From the NCBI GenBank assembly GCA_900547125.1, contig URFU01000030.1, positions 1 through 19,161 of the forward strand: DNA of 19,161 bases, given 5' to 3'. How positions within the stretch are numbered: position 1 is the stretch's first letter; the number at the start of each line of letters is the position of its first letter. Both the position numbers and the translations under genes were made by a program. Source of the stretch: an uncultured Collinsella sp. (GTDB taxonomy: Bacteria > Actinomycetota > Coriobacteriia > Coriobacteriales > Coriobacteriaceae). Shown one piece after another: positions 9,441-16,727 of this stretch. The notes below the pieces were generated by a model, which was given only the letters and a program-made list of their open reading frames with translations, made no database searches and was not told the DNA's origin.

Positions 9441-10511
9441 ATGGCCCATTTCTCCGATGTGGTGGTGATGAAAGTGTCTAATACCGTTTTTAAACACAAG
9501 CATGCAGCGCGTAACACCTTGGCGCGGAATAGGATGCTTGCCAGGCTCACGGAGGCGGCTGAACAAGGCGTGCTGTTTGTGACACACGACAATGCCGAGC
9601 TCATGTGGCTGCGGCGCCATGTGGGCACAGACGATATTGCGGAGCCCGAATCGCACCTATTTTGTTTTCAGCATGAATGGGATGCATTGACGCCGCCGGA
9701 GCGAGTGAGATGGACCATCAAGGGGCTTGCCGAGTTTCACCCCGATTGGGCGTTTTGGGGATATGACGCCGCGCTGATATGGGGTCTGGAGGTGCCGAAT
9801 GATCTGCTCGGGCCGCGTTACTTGGTCAAGACGGGTTGTTCGGTGGCGTTGAGTACGGGATATAGGCTGCTGCGTCCGCAGGCGGCGGGTGCGCTTGAGC
9901 GCGTCGACGGCGTGCGGGTGACGCCGTTTTGGCGCACGGTAGAGGATTGCCTGCTACGTGCCCCGTTTTCGTATGGTCTGGCGATCGCCGATTCTGCATT
10001 GCGGGTGAAGGGCGTATCGCGCGACGACCTCTGCAATCGGCTTCAGGCCGATTGCGAGGGCAGGCGAGGGTATCGCAGAGCTCAGGTGATTGCGTCACAT
10101 GCGGACGGGCTGTCCGAAAACGGTGGCGAGTCTCGGTTCCGAGCATTCTTTATTGCATACGGTTTTCCGGTGCCAGAGTTGCAGGTGGAGTTTCGCGATC
10201 CGCTCGATTCGAGCCAGGTGTTTCGGGTCGATTATTTCTGGAGGCTCGAGGACGGGACGTGTGTCATCGGCGAGCTCGACGGAAAGGGGAAGTATACCTT
10301 GCAGAACGGCGAGGGTCGGGAGTCGGTCGACCCGTTCGTGGCAGAGCGTCAGCGGGAATCTCATCTGACAATGCTCGGGCACAAGGTGCTTCGGTTCACG
10401 TTTGATGAGCTCAAGAACCCGGGAAAGCTGGTTGAAAAGATGAGGCTAGCAGGTATTCCGCAGCGGGTCGATTTGGCTGAGGAATGGAGACACCAGTGGT
10501 ATGGGCGCTGA
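9441..10511 (+). CDS. Orphan AbiEi/DUF559-like PD-(D/E)XK endonuclease
   Basis: This protein is about 356 residues long. The C-terminal third has a Vsr/DUF559-type nuclease core: Glu230 in GESRFRAF, Asp264 in RVDYFW, then Glu278-Leu-Asp280-Gly-Lys282 in IGELDGKGKY. The N-terminal two thirds resemble the AbiEi-like region fused to such nucleases in actinobacteria (GYDAALIWGLEVP; VTPFWRTVEDCLL; ALRVKGVSRDDLCNRL). The substrate is unknown. A role in defence or DNA repair is inferred from the family. The start is uncertain: TTG 9420, ATG 9441 and ATG 9468 are in frame and none has a good ribosome site. The gene has no partner gene and is bracketed by homologous repeat arrays, the downstream one 9 bases after its stop. 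Codon use is less biased than in gltB. Confidence 0.85.
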   Translation: MAHFSDVVVMKVSNTVFKHKHAARNTLARNRMLARLTEAAEQGVLFVTHDNAELMWLRRHVGTDDIAEPESHLFCFQHEWDALTPPERVRWTIKGLAEFHPDWAFWGYDAALIWGLEVPNDLLGPRYLVKTGCSVALSTGYRLLRPQAAGALERVDGVRVTPFWRTVEDCLLRAPFSYGLAIADSALRVKGVSRDDLCNRLQADCEGRRGYRRAQVIASHADGLSENGGESRFRAFFIAYGFPVPELQVEFRDPLDSSQVFRVDYFWRLEDGTCVIGELDGKGKYTLQNGEGRESVDPFVAERQRESHLTMLGHKVLRFTFDELKNPGKLVEKMRLAGIPQRVDLAEEWRHQWYGR

Positions 10512-10520
10512 AGCGGACCG

Positions 10521-10816
10521 TCTCAATCTGTAACAACAGAGGACCGTTTGGCCTCGTAACCGTTACAGATCAAGACGGAAGGTTGGCGGCTGACGAAAAA
10601 TCTCAATCTGTAACATCTAGAGGCCGAAAACCTGTCTACTTGTTACAGATTAAGACGTTTGACGATGGGGCCGGAGAATGTCTCGATCTGTAACATCTAA
10701 CGGCCAAAAATCGACCCAACTGTTACAGATTGAGACAAAGATTGGACGCACGACTGAAAATCTCGATCTGTAACATCTGGCGGCTCAAAACCGAGCTTAC
10801 TGTTATAGATCAAGAC
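10521..10816. repeat. Array of four 56-bp inverted-repeat units downstream of the nuclease gene
   Basis: Units lie at 10521-10576, 10601-10656, 10681-10736 and 10761-10816, with an exact 80-base pitch. Relative to 9202-9417, units 1, 3 and 4 and two gaps align in order, and 10601-10680 is an additional 80-base module. GTTTT follows the last unit. The remaining 10817-10967 is a leader for the amidohydrolase. It includes a possible -10 GATAAT (10923-10928) with no convincing -35. Confidence 0.92.
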
Positions 10817-10967
10817 GTTTTGCTGGAACGACCGAAGCATCGCTGCTCTGGTCTGCTCATCCTCACGCCCTTCTCTTCCCTCCGTTAACCGATATGTCCG
10901 CAGTAACCCTGTTGGGCTGGGTGATAATGGACAAATGTTCAAGTTAATCGTGGGGGAGGAGCTCGAT

Positions 10968-12338
10968 ATGGCGTCTGCCGATCGTTCCACGTTGTTTATC
11001 AATGCGACCGTCCTGGATGGTTCGGAACATATGGAGCCGCAGCCCGATATGGCCGTGGCCGTTGAGCGTGGTCTCATCACGTGGATGGGGCCGAGTGCCG
11101 TGGCGCAGGCGCCTGCAGGTGCCGAGGTTATCGACCTGGGTGGTGCGTATCTCATGCCCGGTCTCATCAATATGCACGTGCACCTGTGCGGTTCGGGCAA
11201 GCCTGTCTCGGCCGGCGATGCGGGAGCGCTGATGAAGAAACTCGATAATCCCGTGGGCCGTGCCATCGTCCGCCGCATCCTCAAGGGCAGTGCCCAGCAG
11301 CAGCTGGCAAGCGGCGTGACCACGGTGCGCGGCGCGGGCGACCCGCTGTTTGCCGATCTTGCCGTGCGCGATGCTATCGATGCCGGCAAGTATCAGGGTC
11401 CTCGCCTGGTGGCGCCGGGAACGGGCATCACGGTGCCGGGCGGCCATGGTGCAGGCTTGTTCGCCCAGGTGGCCAACAGTCCCGCCGAGGCAGCCGAACA
11501 GGTGCGCGACCTGTATGCGCGCGGTGCCGACGTCATTAAGCTATTCGTAACGGGCGGCGTGTTCGACGCGACCGAGGTGGGCGAGCCGGGCGTGCTGCGT
11601 ATGCCCGTGGAGGTTGCCGCAGCGGCGTGCAAGGCGGCGCACGATATGGGCCTTCCGGTTATGGCTCATGTCGAGAGTACCGAGGGCGTGAAGGCCGCGC
11701 TTGAGGCCGGCGTTGACACGATTGAGCACGGCGCTCCGTTGACGCCCGAGATTCTGGAGCTGTACCGTGGCGCCGCGGGTACGCAGCTCGAGGGACGTGC
11801 GCCGAGCGTGACCTGCACTATCAGCCCGGCGCTGCCGTTTGTATTGCTCGACCCGGAAAAGACCCATTCGACCGATACGCAAAAGAAGAACGGCGACATC
11901 GTGTGCTCGGGCATCATCGAGAGCGCCCGTGCCGCACTGGAAGCTGGTGTTAGGGTGGGCCTAGGCACGGATTCGAGCTGCCCGTTCGTGACGCAGTATG
12001 ACATGTGGCGTGAGGTGGCCTATTTTGCCAAGTATGTGGGCGTGAGCAATGCGTTTGCGCTGCATACGGCCACGCAGGTCAATGCCGAGCTGCTGGGCCT
12101 GGGCGGCGAGACCGGCACAATCGAGTGCGGTAAGGCCGCCGATATCCTGGTGACGCGCGAGAACCCGCTCGATGACCTGTGCGCTCTGCGTGAGCCAATG
12201 CACGTGATGTGCCGCGGTGATCTGGTGCGCAAGCTCAAGGTGAAGCGTATCCCCGAGGTGGACGCCGAGCTCGACGCGATTATGGCCATGCCTGCTGAGG
12301 CGCTGGCCGAGGAGCTTGCCCGCGACGGCGTGGCATAG
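10968..12338 (+). CDS. Metal-dependent amidohydrolase (imidazolonepropionase/prolidase-like)
   Basis: This 456-residue protein is a probable cytoplasmic binuclear metal hydrolase of the amidohydrolase superfamily. Metal ligands of the TIM barrel are visible in order: His70-Val-His72 (INMHVHLCG), probable carboxylated Lys191 (DVIKLFVTGG), His234 (MAHVES), His254 (IEHGAPL) and Asp335 (GTDSSCPF). Short N- and C-terminal strands (LFINATVLDG; GKAADILVTRENPL) form the usual beta sandwich. The closest general match is the group that contains imidazolonepropionases and Xaa-Pro dipeptidases, and the substrate cannot be read from sequence. I chose the ATG at 10968 because GGGGGAGGAG lies 6 bases upstream. 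The in-frame ATG at 10935 would place that ribosome site inside the gene. It stands alone, convergent with the next gene. Confidence 0.93.
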   Translation: MASADRSTLFINATVLDGSEHMEPQPDMAVAVERGLITWMGPSAVAQAPAGAEVIDLGGAYLMPGLINMHVHLCGSGKPVSAGDAGALMKKLDNPVGRAIVRRILKGSAQQQLASGVTTVRGAGDPLFADLAVRDAIDAGKYQGPRLVAPGTGITVPGGHGAGLFAQVANSPAEAAEQVRDLYARGADVIKLFVTGGVFDATEVGEPGVLRMPVEVAAAACKAAHDMGLPVMAHVESTEGVKAALEAGVDTIEHGAPLTPEILELYRGAAGTQLEGRAPSVTCTISPALPFVLLDPEKTHSTDTQKKNGDIVCSGIIESARAALEAGVRVGLGTDSSCPFVTQYDMWREVAYFAKYVGVSNAFALHTATQVNAELLGLGGETGTIECGKAADILVTRENPLDDLCALREPMHVMCRGDLVRKLKVKRIPEVDAELDAIMAMPAEALAEELARDGVA

Positions 12339-12351
12339 GCGCTGGCGCGAC

Positions 12352-12383
12352 GGGGCGACAGCTTTATCGAATGATGTCGCCCC
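12352..12383 (+). terminator. Possible hairpin terminator after the amidohydrolase
   Basis: GGGGCGACA (12352-12360) pairs perfectly with TGTCGCCCC (12375-12383) across a 14-base loop, starting 13 bases after the stop codon. The following bases are ATGCAAAAAA rather than a T-run, so on its own it is a weak intrinsic terminator. It may work together with the next hairpin. Confidence 0.4.
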
Positions 12384-12385
12384 AT

Positions 12386-12428
12386 GCAAAAAAGCCGAGG
12401 TCCCAGTGCGAGGCCTCGGCTTTCATTT
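12386..12428. terminator. Bidirectional terminator between convergent genes
   Basis: AAAGCCGAGG (12391-12400) pairs with CCTCGGCTTT (12414-12423). Read leftward it is followed by six T residues, making it a strong terminator for the zinc-ribbon gene. Read rightward it is followed by CATTTTG, so it can also stop transcripts from the amidohydrolase. It lies 18 bases from the end of the leftward gene. Confidence 0.85.
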
Positions 12429-12446
12429 TGTCCCACGGTATGGCGG

Positions 12447-12920
12447 CTAGGAGCGCGTTTCCATCTTGGCGTGGCACTTGGGGCAGGTGACGCGGATCTT
12501 GCCCTTGCCCTTGGGGACGGAGAGCATCTGGCCGCAGGTGGGGCACTTGAGGTATGCCGTGGTCTTGCGACCCTTCCACATCTTCTTGGCCGTTCGCTTG
12601 GCGCGCTCAAAGTCTTCCTTGCTGGTGCCGGCCGCGCGTGAGGTGCTGGCCGCTGCGGCCCCGCCGCCCAAGCTGGCGACGAACTTGCCCAAGCCGGGAA
12701 CATTGGCGGTCGCGGCGACAAAGGCCTCGTTCTCCTTGCGACGTGCATCGATGTTTTTGGACAGGCCACGCAGCACGCCGAGTACGATGACGGCGATGGC
12801 GATCCAGCTGAGCCACTGGATGCGGGCTATCGATCCGATCATCGCGATGATGATGCCGGCAAAACCCATTACGATGGTGAGTTCATCGGCGCCATTGCGA
12901 CCCTTCATAAAGTCATTCAT
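12447..12920 (-). CDS. Small membrane protein with C-terminal zinc ribbon
   Basis: This 157-residue protein has no recognised function. Residues 14-50 form two short hydrophobic segments separated by ARIQW. A charged, Ala/Ser-rich linker follows (about 55-120). It ends in a zinc ribbon with Cys126-x2-Cys129 and Cys146-x2-Cys149, as CPTCG and CPKCH with basic residues between. Such ribbons may bind nucleic acid or protein, or simply stabilise the fold. The start at 12920 is preferred because AAAGG lies 8 bases upstream; an ATG at 12950 has no ribosome site. It is a single gene with the bidirectional terminator just downstream, and faces away from the copper cluster's repeats. Confidence 0.85.
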   Translation of the reverse strand: MNDFMKGRNGADELTIVMGFAGIIIAMIGSIARIQWLSWIAIAVIVLGVLRGLSKNIDARRKENEAFVAATANVPGLGKFVASLGGGAAAASTSRAAGTSKEDFERAKRTAKKMWKGRKTTAYLKCPTCGQMLSVPKGKGKIRVTCPKCHAKMETRS

Positions 12921-12975
12921 GCAAATTGCCTTTCGTTCGATATGCTGCACGCCTTTATACCCGATTTAGAGCAAG

Positions 12976-13022
12976 GGGGACAGGTTAATCTGCACCAATG
13001 TGGTGCAAACATACCTGTCCCC
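12976..13022. repeat. GGGGACAGGT-type intergenic palindrome
   Basis: GGGGACAGGT (12976-12985) pairs with ACCTGTCCCC (13013-13022), and an inner dyad GCACCA (12992-12997)/TGGTGC (13001-13006) adds a second stem. A degraded partial copy follows (GGTGCAAAGAAG, then CTGTCCCC, about 13036-13054). A further half-copy lies at 19055-19069. It fills the gap between csoR and the zinc-ribbon gene and could act as a terminator or processing hairpin for the copper cluster transcript. Confidence 0.8.
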
Positions 13023-13066
13023 AAAACACCAAGACGGTGCAAAGAAGTCTGTCCCCAATGCCCCAA

Positions 13067-13339
13067 TTACTTGGAGAGCTTGTCGACGACGCGTTCGATC
13101 TCGGCGAGCTTGGCGGCTTTGAGGTCTTCGTCGCCCGATTCGATTGCCGAGGTCACGCAGCCCTCGATATGCGCTTTGAGCACGTCGGCGTTAATGCGCG
13201 CGAGAAGCGCCTGTGTGGCCATGAGCTGCGTGGAGATATCGACGCAATAGCGGTCCTCATCGACCATCCGCAGGATGCCGTCGATCTGGCCGCGTGCCGT
13301 TTTGAGCATGCGGGTCACCGATTTATGGTCTGCCATCAT
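13067..13339 (-). CDS. csoR: CsoR-family copper-sensing repressor
   Basis: This 90-residue all-helical repressor binds Cu(I) and then releases its operator. The metal ligands are present with the spacing of characterised CsoR proteins: Cys32, His57 and Cys61 (YCVDISTQL ... AHIEGC). The N-terminal segment RMLKTARGQIDGILRMVDED is the family's DNA-binding and tetramer region. The ATG at 13339 has GAGGA 6 bases upstream; a second ATG follows at once. It is the last gene of the leftward copA-copZ-csoR set, 186 bases after copZ with a 67-base inverted repeat between. It probably represses the dyad upstream of copA. Confidence 0.95.
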   Translation of the reverse strand: MMADHKSVTRMLKTARGQIDGILRMVDEDRYCVDISTQLMATQALLARINADVLKAHIEGCVTSAIESGDEDLKAAKLAEIERVVDKLSK

Positions 13340-13383
13340 GGCGGGTCCTCGTTTCTGGTCGATCCTTCAAATACCTCGCCCTC

Positions 13384-13450
13384 AGTTGCGGTGAAATAGT
13401 TCTTGATTGAGGGCTTGGAGCGCTAAAACAGGAACTATTTCACCGCAACT
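13384..13450. repeat. 67-bp inverted repeat, second intergenic family
   Basis: AGTTGCGGTGAAATAGTTC (13384-13402) is perfectly complementary to the sequence at 13432-13450, giving a 19-base-pair stem around a 29-base core. A related element of exactly the same length lies at 19090-19156. It sits between copZ and csoR and could cause differential stability or partial termination of the csoR part of the transcript. The core contains TTGGAGCGCTAAAACAG, partly shared with the second copy. Confidence 0.85.
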
Positions 13451-13525
13451 TCTGAAGGGCTGGGTGAGCGGTGGTTGCTGGGCGGCTATGTCGGCCGACG
13501 GCGGTGCCTGCTGGTGCGGTGGCAG

Positions 13526-13747
13526 CTAGGCTGCGGTCACGGACAGGGCGTGGAACTTCTCGCCCGCGGCCTCGACGGCGGCGGCGAGCTGCTCGGCGGT
13601 CACGGTGTCGGCGCACTCTACCTGGACGGTCTGGGTCTCGTGATCGGCGTCGGCGTCGGTCACGCCGGCAACGTTGAGCAGTGCCGTCTCGACAGTAGCG
13701 TCGCAGTGGCCGCACATGCGGCCAGACGTTTTAATTGTGTACCGCAT
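13526..13747 (-). CDS. copZ: Copper chaperone, heavy-metal-associated domain
   Basis: This 73-residue single-domain protein has the ferredoxin-like fold of HMA domains. The Cu(I) site is Met11-Cys12-Gly-His-Cys15 (RMCGHC), with His in the loop as in bacterial CopZ proteins, while the usual leading Gly is replaced by Arg. It should carry Cu(I) in the cytoplasm and hand it to the HMA domain of CopA. The ATG at 13747 is chosen because GAGGGG lies 7 bases upstream. A longer frame from 13858 would add residues with no domain similarity. It is 147 bases downstream of copA, a gap that holds a small hairpin. Confidence 0.95.
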   Translation of the reverse strand: MRYTIKTSGRMCGHCDATVETALLNVAGVTDADADHETQTVQVECADTVTAEQLAAAVEAAGEKFHALSVTAA

Positions 13748-13810
13748 GGGTATTCCCCTCTGTTGTGTCGGCTTTCCCAGGCACCCGACCTTGACCTTCA
13801 AACCGTCGCT

Positions 13811-13828
13811 CGCGTACCAAAGTACGCG
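13811..13828. repeat. Short perfect hairpin between copA and copZ
   Basis: CGCGTAC (13811-13817) pairs with GTACGCG (13822-13828) around CAAA, and CGTCGCTC occurs on the left flank and again across the right flank. There is no T-run, so RNA processing or a small repeated element is more likely than termination. The remaining copA-copZ gap shows no other gene. Confidence 0.5.
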
Positions 13829-13894
13829 TCGCTCCTCTTTCAGGCCAATCTCGGGCACCTGGAAAACCCGTTCTAAATGGACTTAGTGGTGAGC

Positions 13895-16237
13895 CTATTT
13901 TGCCACTTTAGGCTTAAAGGATTTCAGGCGCAGTGCATTGGACACGACGCACACGCTCGACAGGCTCATGGCCGCGGCGCCAAACATCGGCGAGAGTTGC
14001 CAACCGGTGAGGGGGAAGAACACGCCCGCGGCGAGCGGAATGCCGATGCCGTTGTAGAACAGCGCCCAGAACAGGTCCTGCTTGATGTTGCGAATCGTGG
14101 CGCGCGAAAGCTCGATGGCGCGGGCGACGTCCATGAGGTCGCTGCGCATGAGCACCACATCCGCCCCTTCCTTGGCGATGTCGGCGCCGGTGCCGATCGC
14201 AAGGCCCACGTCGGCGCGCGCCAGGGCGGGGGAGTCGTTGATGCCGTCGCCCACCATGGCGACCTTGCTGCCTGCATCCTGCAGCTCGCGCACGTGGCGC
14301 TCCTTGTCGGCGGGGAGGACGTCGGCGATGACCTGTTCGCTGCTCAGCCCCACGCGGCGGGCGATGGCCTCGGCCGTCACGCGGTTGTCGCCAGTGAGCA
14401 TGCGCACGTCGACGCCGAGCTTGCGGAGCGCGGCGATGGCCTCGGCGCTCGTCTCTTTGACCTCGTCGGCCACGGCGATGGTACCGACAAGCTCGCCGTT
14501 CTTGGCAAAGAACAGCGGCGTCTTGCCTTCGGCGGCGAACTGTTCGGCAAGGCCCGCGGGCACCTTCGCGCCCAGCTCGTCCATCAGGCGCACGTTGCCG
14601 GCTGCAATGACGTTTTGCCCCTCGCGCGCCGTAACGCCACGACCGGGCACGGCGGCAAAGTCCTCGACCATGCGCGCGACAATTCCGCGCGCCTCGCACT
14701 CGGCCATAATCGCCTCGGCCAGTGGGTGCTCGCTTGAGCGCTCCAACGCGGCGGCCAGCTTGAGCAGCGCCTTTTCGCTCATGGCGGGCGAGCCGTCAGT
14801 GCGCGTGGCTACCACGATATCGGTCACGGCAGGCTTGCCGCGGGTGACCGTGCCCGTCTTATCGAGCACCACGGTGCCCACGCTGCGCAGGTTCTCCAGC
14901 GCCTCGGCGCTCTTGAACAGAATGCCCATCTCGGCGCCCTTGCCGGTGCCCACCATAATGGCGACGGGCGTGGCCAGGCCGAGCGCGCACGGACAACTGA
15001 TCACCAGCACGGCCACGGCGGAGGTGAGCGCCTCGTTTATGCTGCCGGTCAGTGCCATCCACACCGCAAAGGTCACGGCCGAGATCACGAACACCACGGG
15101 CACGAACATGCCGGCGACCTTGTCGGCCATGCGGGCGATGGGCGCCTTGGTGGCGTTGGCGTCCTCGACGAGCTGGATAATCTTAGCGAGCGATGTCTCG
15201 GCGCCCACACGCGTGGCACGGAAGGTAAACGATCCGGTGCGGTTGACCGTGGCGGCGTTGACGGTGGCACCGGCGGTCTTTACCACGGGGATGGACTCGC
15301 CGGTGAGCGCACTCTCGTCCACGGCCGAGCTGCCCTCGAGCACCACGCCATCGACGGGGATGGACTCGCCGGGGCGCACGCGCAGGACCTGGCCGGGAAG
15401 GATGCTGTCGACGTCGACGGTGGTCTCGCTGCCGTCCTCTGCCACGACGGCCGCGGTCTTGGGCGCCAGGTCGATGAGCGCCTCGATAGCGCCGCCGGTC
15501 TTGGACTTGCTGCGCGTCTCGAGGTATTTGCCCACGGTGACGAGCGACAGGATCGTGCCCGCGCTCTCAAAATAGAGGTTGTCCATGCTCGTCATCATGG
15601 CCTCGTGTACCTGACCCGTGGCCAGCTGGTCGGCCATGATAAACATGGCATAGAGCGACCAGGCGATGGAGGCGGTGGCGCCCACGGCAATAAGGGCGTC
15701 CATGGTGGGCGCGCCGTGTACGAGTGATTTGAAGCCGTTGATAAAGTACGCATCGTTGACGTAGACGATGGGGATGAGCAGGACAAGCTCGGTGAGGGCG
15801 AGCGTCATGCTGTGGATGTGGTCCGTGAAGATGCTGGGCAGCGGCCAGCCGAGCATGTGTCCCATGCCTATGTAGAACAGCGGAATGAGAAAGATGATTG
15901 AGATGATGAGGCGGGTGCGCATGGCGGAGGCGGCGGCCTCCAACTTTTTGGTCGGCGACTCCATGTGGGCGGCGCCGGACCTGGCTTGCGCGCTGCCGTT
16001 TGAGCCGGCGGCACCGGCGCCCGTGCTGACGGGCGAGGCCGAATAGCCCGCGCGATCGACGGCGGTGCAGATATCGTCGGGGGAGACCTGCGCGGGGTCG
16101 TAGTCGACCATCATGGAACCGGCGAGCAGGTTGACCGCGACGCTTTGGACGCCGTCGAGCTTGCTCACGGCGCGGTCCACATGCGCCTGGCAGGCGGCGC
16201 ACGTCATGCCGCCTACGTCGAACTTATCTTGAGCCAT
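13895..16237 (-). CDS. copA: Cu(I)-exporting P1B-type ATPase
   Basis: This 780-residue inner-membrane ATPase pumps Cu(I) out of the cytoplasm. It has one N-terminal HMA domain with GMTCAAC (Cys13, Cys16) and a linker of about 40 Ala/Gly/Ser-rich residues. Membrane helices start at about residue 112. The actuator carries LTGESIPV. The transmembrane metal site is Cys415-Pro-Cys417 (CPCALGLATP). The phosphorylated Asp459 lies in DKTGT, the HP motif in SEHPLAEA, and the hinge in GDGINDSPALA. The length and order match CopA; CPC separates it from zinc/cadmium pumps only partly, but CopZ and CsoR neighbours support copper. AGGAG lies 5 bases before the ATG. It is first in the cluster, behind a CsoR-type operator. 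Confidence 0.97.
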   Translation of the reverse strand: MAQDKFDVGGMTCAACQAHVDRAVSKLDGVQSVAVNLLAGSMMVDYDPAQVSPDDICTAVDRAGYSASPVSTGAGAAGSNGSAQARSGAAHMESPTKKLEAAASAMRTRLIISIIFLIPLFYIGMGHMLGWPLPSIFTDHIHSMTLALTELVLLIPIVYVNDAYFINGFKSLVHGAPTMDALIAVGATASIAWSLYAMFIMADQLATGQVHEAMMTSMDNLYFESAGTILSLVTVGKYLETRSKSKTGGAIEALIDLAPKTAAVVAEDGSETTVDVDSILPGQVLRVRPGESIPVDGVVLEGSSAVDESALTGESIPVVKTAGATVNAATVNRTGSFTFRATRVGAETSLAKIIQLVEDANATKAPIARMADKVAGMFVPVVFVISAVTFAVWMALTGSINEALTSAVAVLVISCPCALGLATPVAIMVGTGKGAEMGILFKSAEALENLRSVGTVVLDKTGTVTRGKPAVTDIVVATRTDGSPAMSEKALLKLAAALERSSEHPLAEAIMAECEARGIVARMVEDFAAVPGRGVTAREGQNVIAAGNVRLMDELGAKVPAGLAEQFAAEGKTPLFFAKNGELVGTIAVADEVKETSAEAIAALRKLGVDVRMLTGDNRVTAEAIARRVGLSSEQVIADVLPADKERHVRELQDAGSKVAMVGDGINDSPALARADVGLAIGTGADIAKEGADVVLMRSDLMDVARAIELSRATIRNIKQDLFWALFYNGIGIPLAAGVFFPLTGWQLSPMFGAAAMSLSSVCVVSNALRLKSFKPKVAK

Positions 16238-16284
16238 GGCTTCTCCTTTCTGTGGCGTGGTGTTGGAAATGTTAACCTGCCGAT

Positions 16285-16313
16285 ACTATACACCCATACC
16301 CCCTGGGGGTGTC
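16285..16313 (-). promoter_or_regulatory. copA promoter with CsoR-type operator
   Basis: On the minus strand a -10 TATAGT (16290-16285) and a possible -35 GACACC (16313-16308) are 17 bases apart. Between and overlapping them lies the dyad ACCCCC-T-GGGGGT (16298-16310), the G/C-tract palindrome typical of CsoR operators. A repressor bound there would block RNA polymerase, so copper should induce copA-copZ-csoR. The ATG is about 40 bases downstream. Confidence 0.8.
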
Positions 16314-16389
16314 TAGTGAGGAGAAAAATGTATGACGTTCCATTGCAGATGAGGGTGGCCGCTCAATCGTTGGCAGTCCCTGCCAGACA

Positions 16390-16445
16390 TCTCAATCTGT
16401 AACATCTAGCAGGGAAAATGACCTCTAACTGTTACAGATTGAGAC
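16390..16445. repeat. Solitary 56-bp inverted-repeat unit
   Basis: The left arm TCTCAATCTGTAACA and the right arm TGTTACAGATTGAGAC match perfectly over 15 base pairs and enclose a 25-base core (TCTAGCAGGG...). It lies between the divergent copA and helicase genes, so it is promoter-proximal to both, like the array between mntH and gltB. GTTG follows the right arm. Confidence 0.88.
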
Positions 16446-16501
16446 GTTGCTCGGCGGGGGTCTCTGCTCGGCCCCGACCGCCCTGTCATCTGTGGTTTAC
16501 G

Positions 16502-16528
16502 TTGGGGCATACGGAGTACGGGTATACT
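16502..16528 (+). promoter_or_regulatory. Probable promoter of the DEAD-box helicase gene
   Basis: TATACT (16523-16528) is a good -10 element in a GC-rich region. The -35 is less clear: TTGGGG (16502-16507) would give a 15-base spacer. The resulting 5' leader would be about 190 bases. It contains a possible leader peptide and a dyad GCACGC (16669-16674)/GCGTGC (16703-16708) ending just before the ribosome site. Long leaders used for autoregulation or cold response are known for bacterial DEAD-box genes; that it applies here is inference. Confidence 0.45.
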
Positions 16529-16585
16529 AACCGGCGGCGAATCTGCTCCATCGCTTAGGGCCGCTGCGTCTGGACGGCGCGTGAT

Positions 16586-16657
16586 ATGGCTGCCAACGCG
16601 ATCGCCAGCGTGCTGAGCAACGTCCTCTCTGTGCGCACCTGTTTTTGTATGTATTAG
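16586..16657 (+). CDS. Possible 23-residue leader peptide
   Basis: ATG at 16586 opens a frame of 23 codons ending in TAG (16655-16657), within the helicase leader. The first 15 codons are those favoured by nearby genes (GCC AAC GCG ATC GCC AGC GTG CTG AGC AAC GTC CTC). The end reads SVRTCFCMY, with two cysteines. GGACGG lies 8 bases upstream, a weak ribosome site. It could be a regulatory upstream frame, a tiny independent protein, or chance. Confidence 0.3.
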   Translation: MAANAIASVLSNVLSVRTCFCMY

Positions 16658-16727
16658 CGCACTACCAAGCACGCTCGCGCGGCCGCATGCCGTGCCCATA
16701 ACGCGTGCAGATAAGGAACAACAACAT

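Noticed and set aside
9121..10816. CRISPR array
   Set aside because: Arms alternate in orientation, the intervening sequences are partly conserved between copies rather than unique, and no cas genes are present.
9084..10816. Composite transposon or REP-associated tyrosine transposase element around the nuclease
   Set aside because: The enclosed protein has a PD-(D/E)XK core, not a DDE or HUH/Y1 transposase, and no target-site duplication was found; only homologous arrays are seen.
14082..15575. 497-residue Ser/Thr/Ala frame antisense to copA
   Set aside because: Shadow frame of the P-type ATPase, with no motif of its own.
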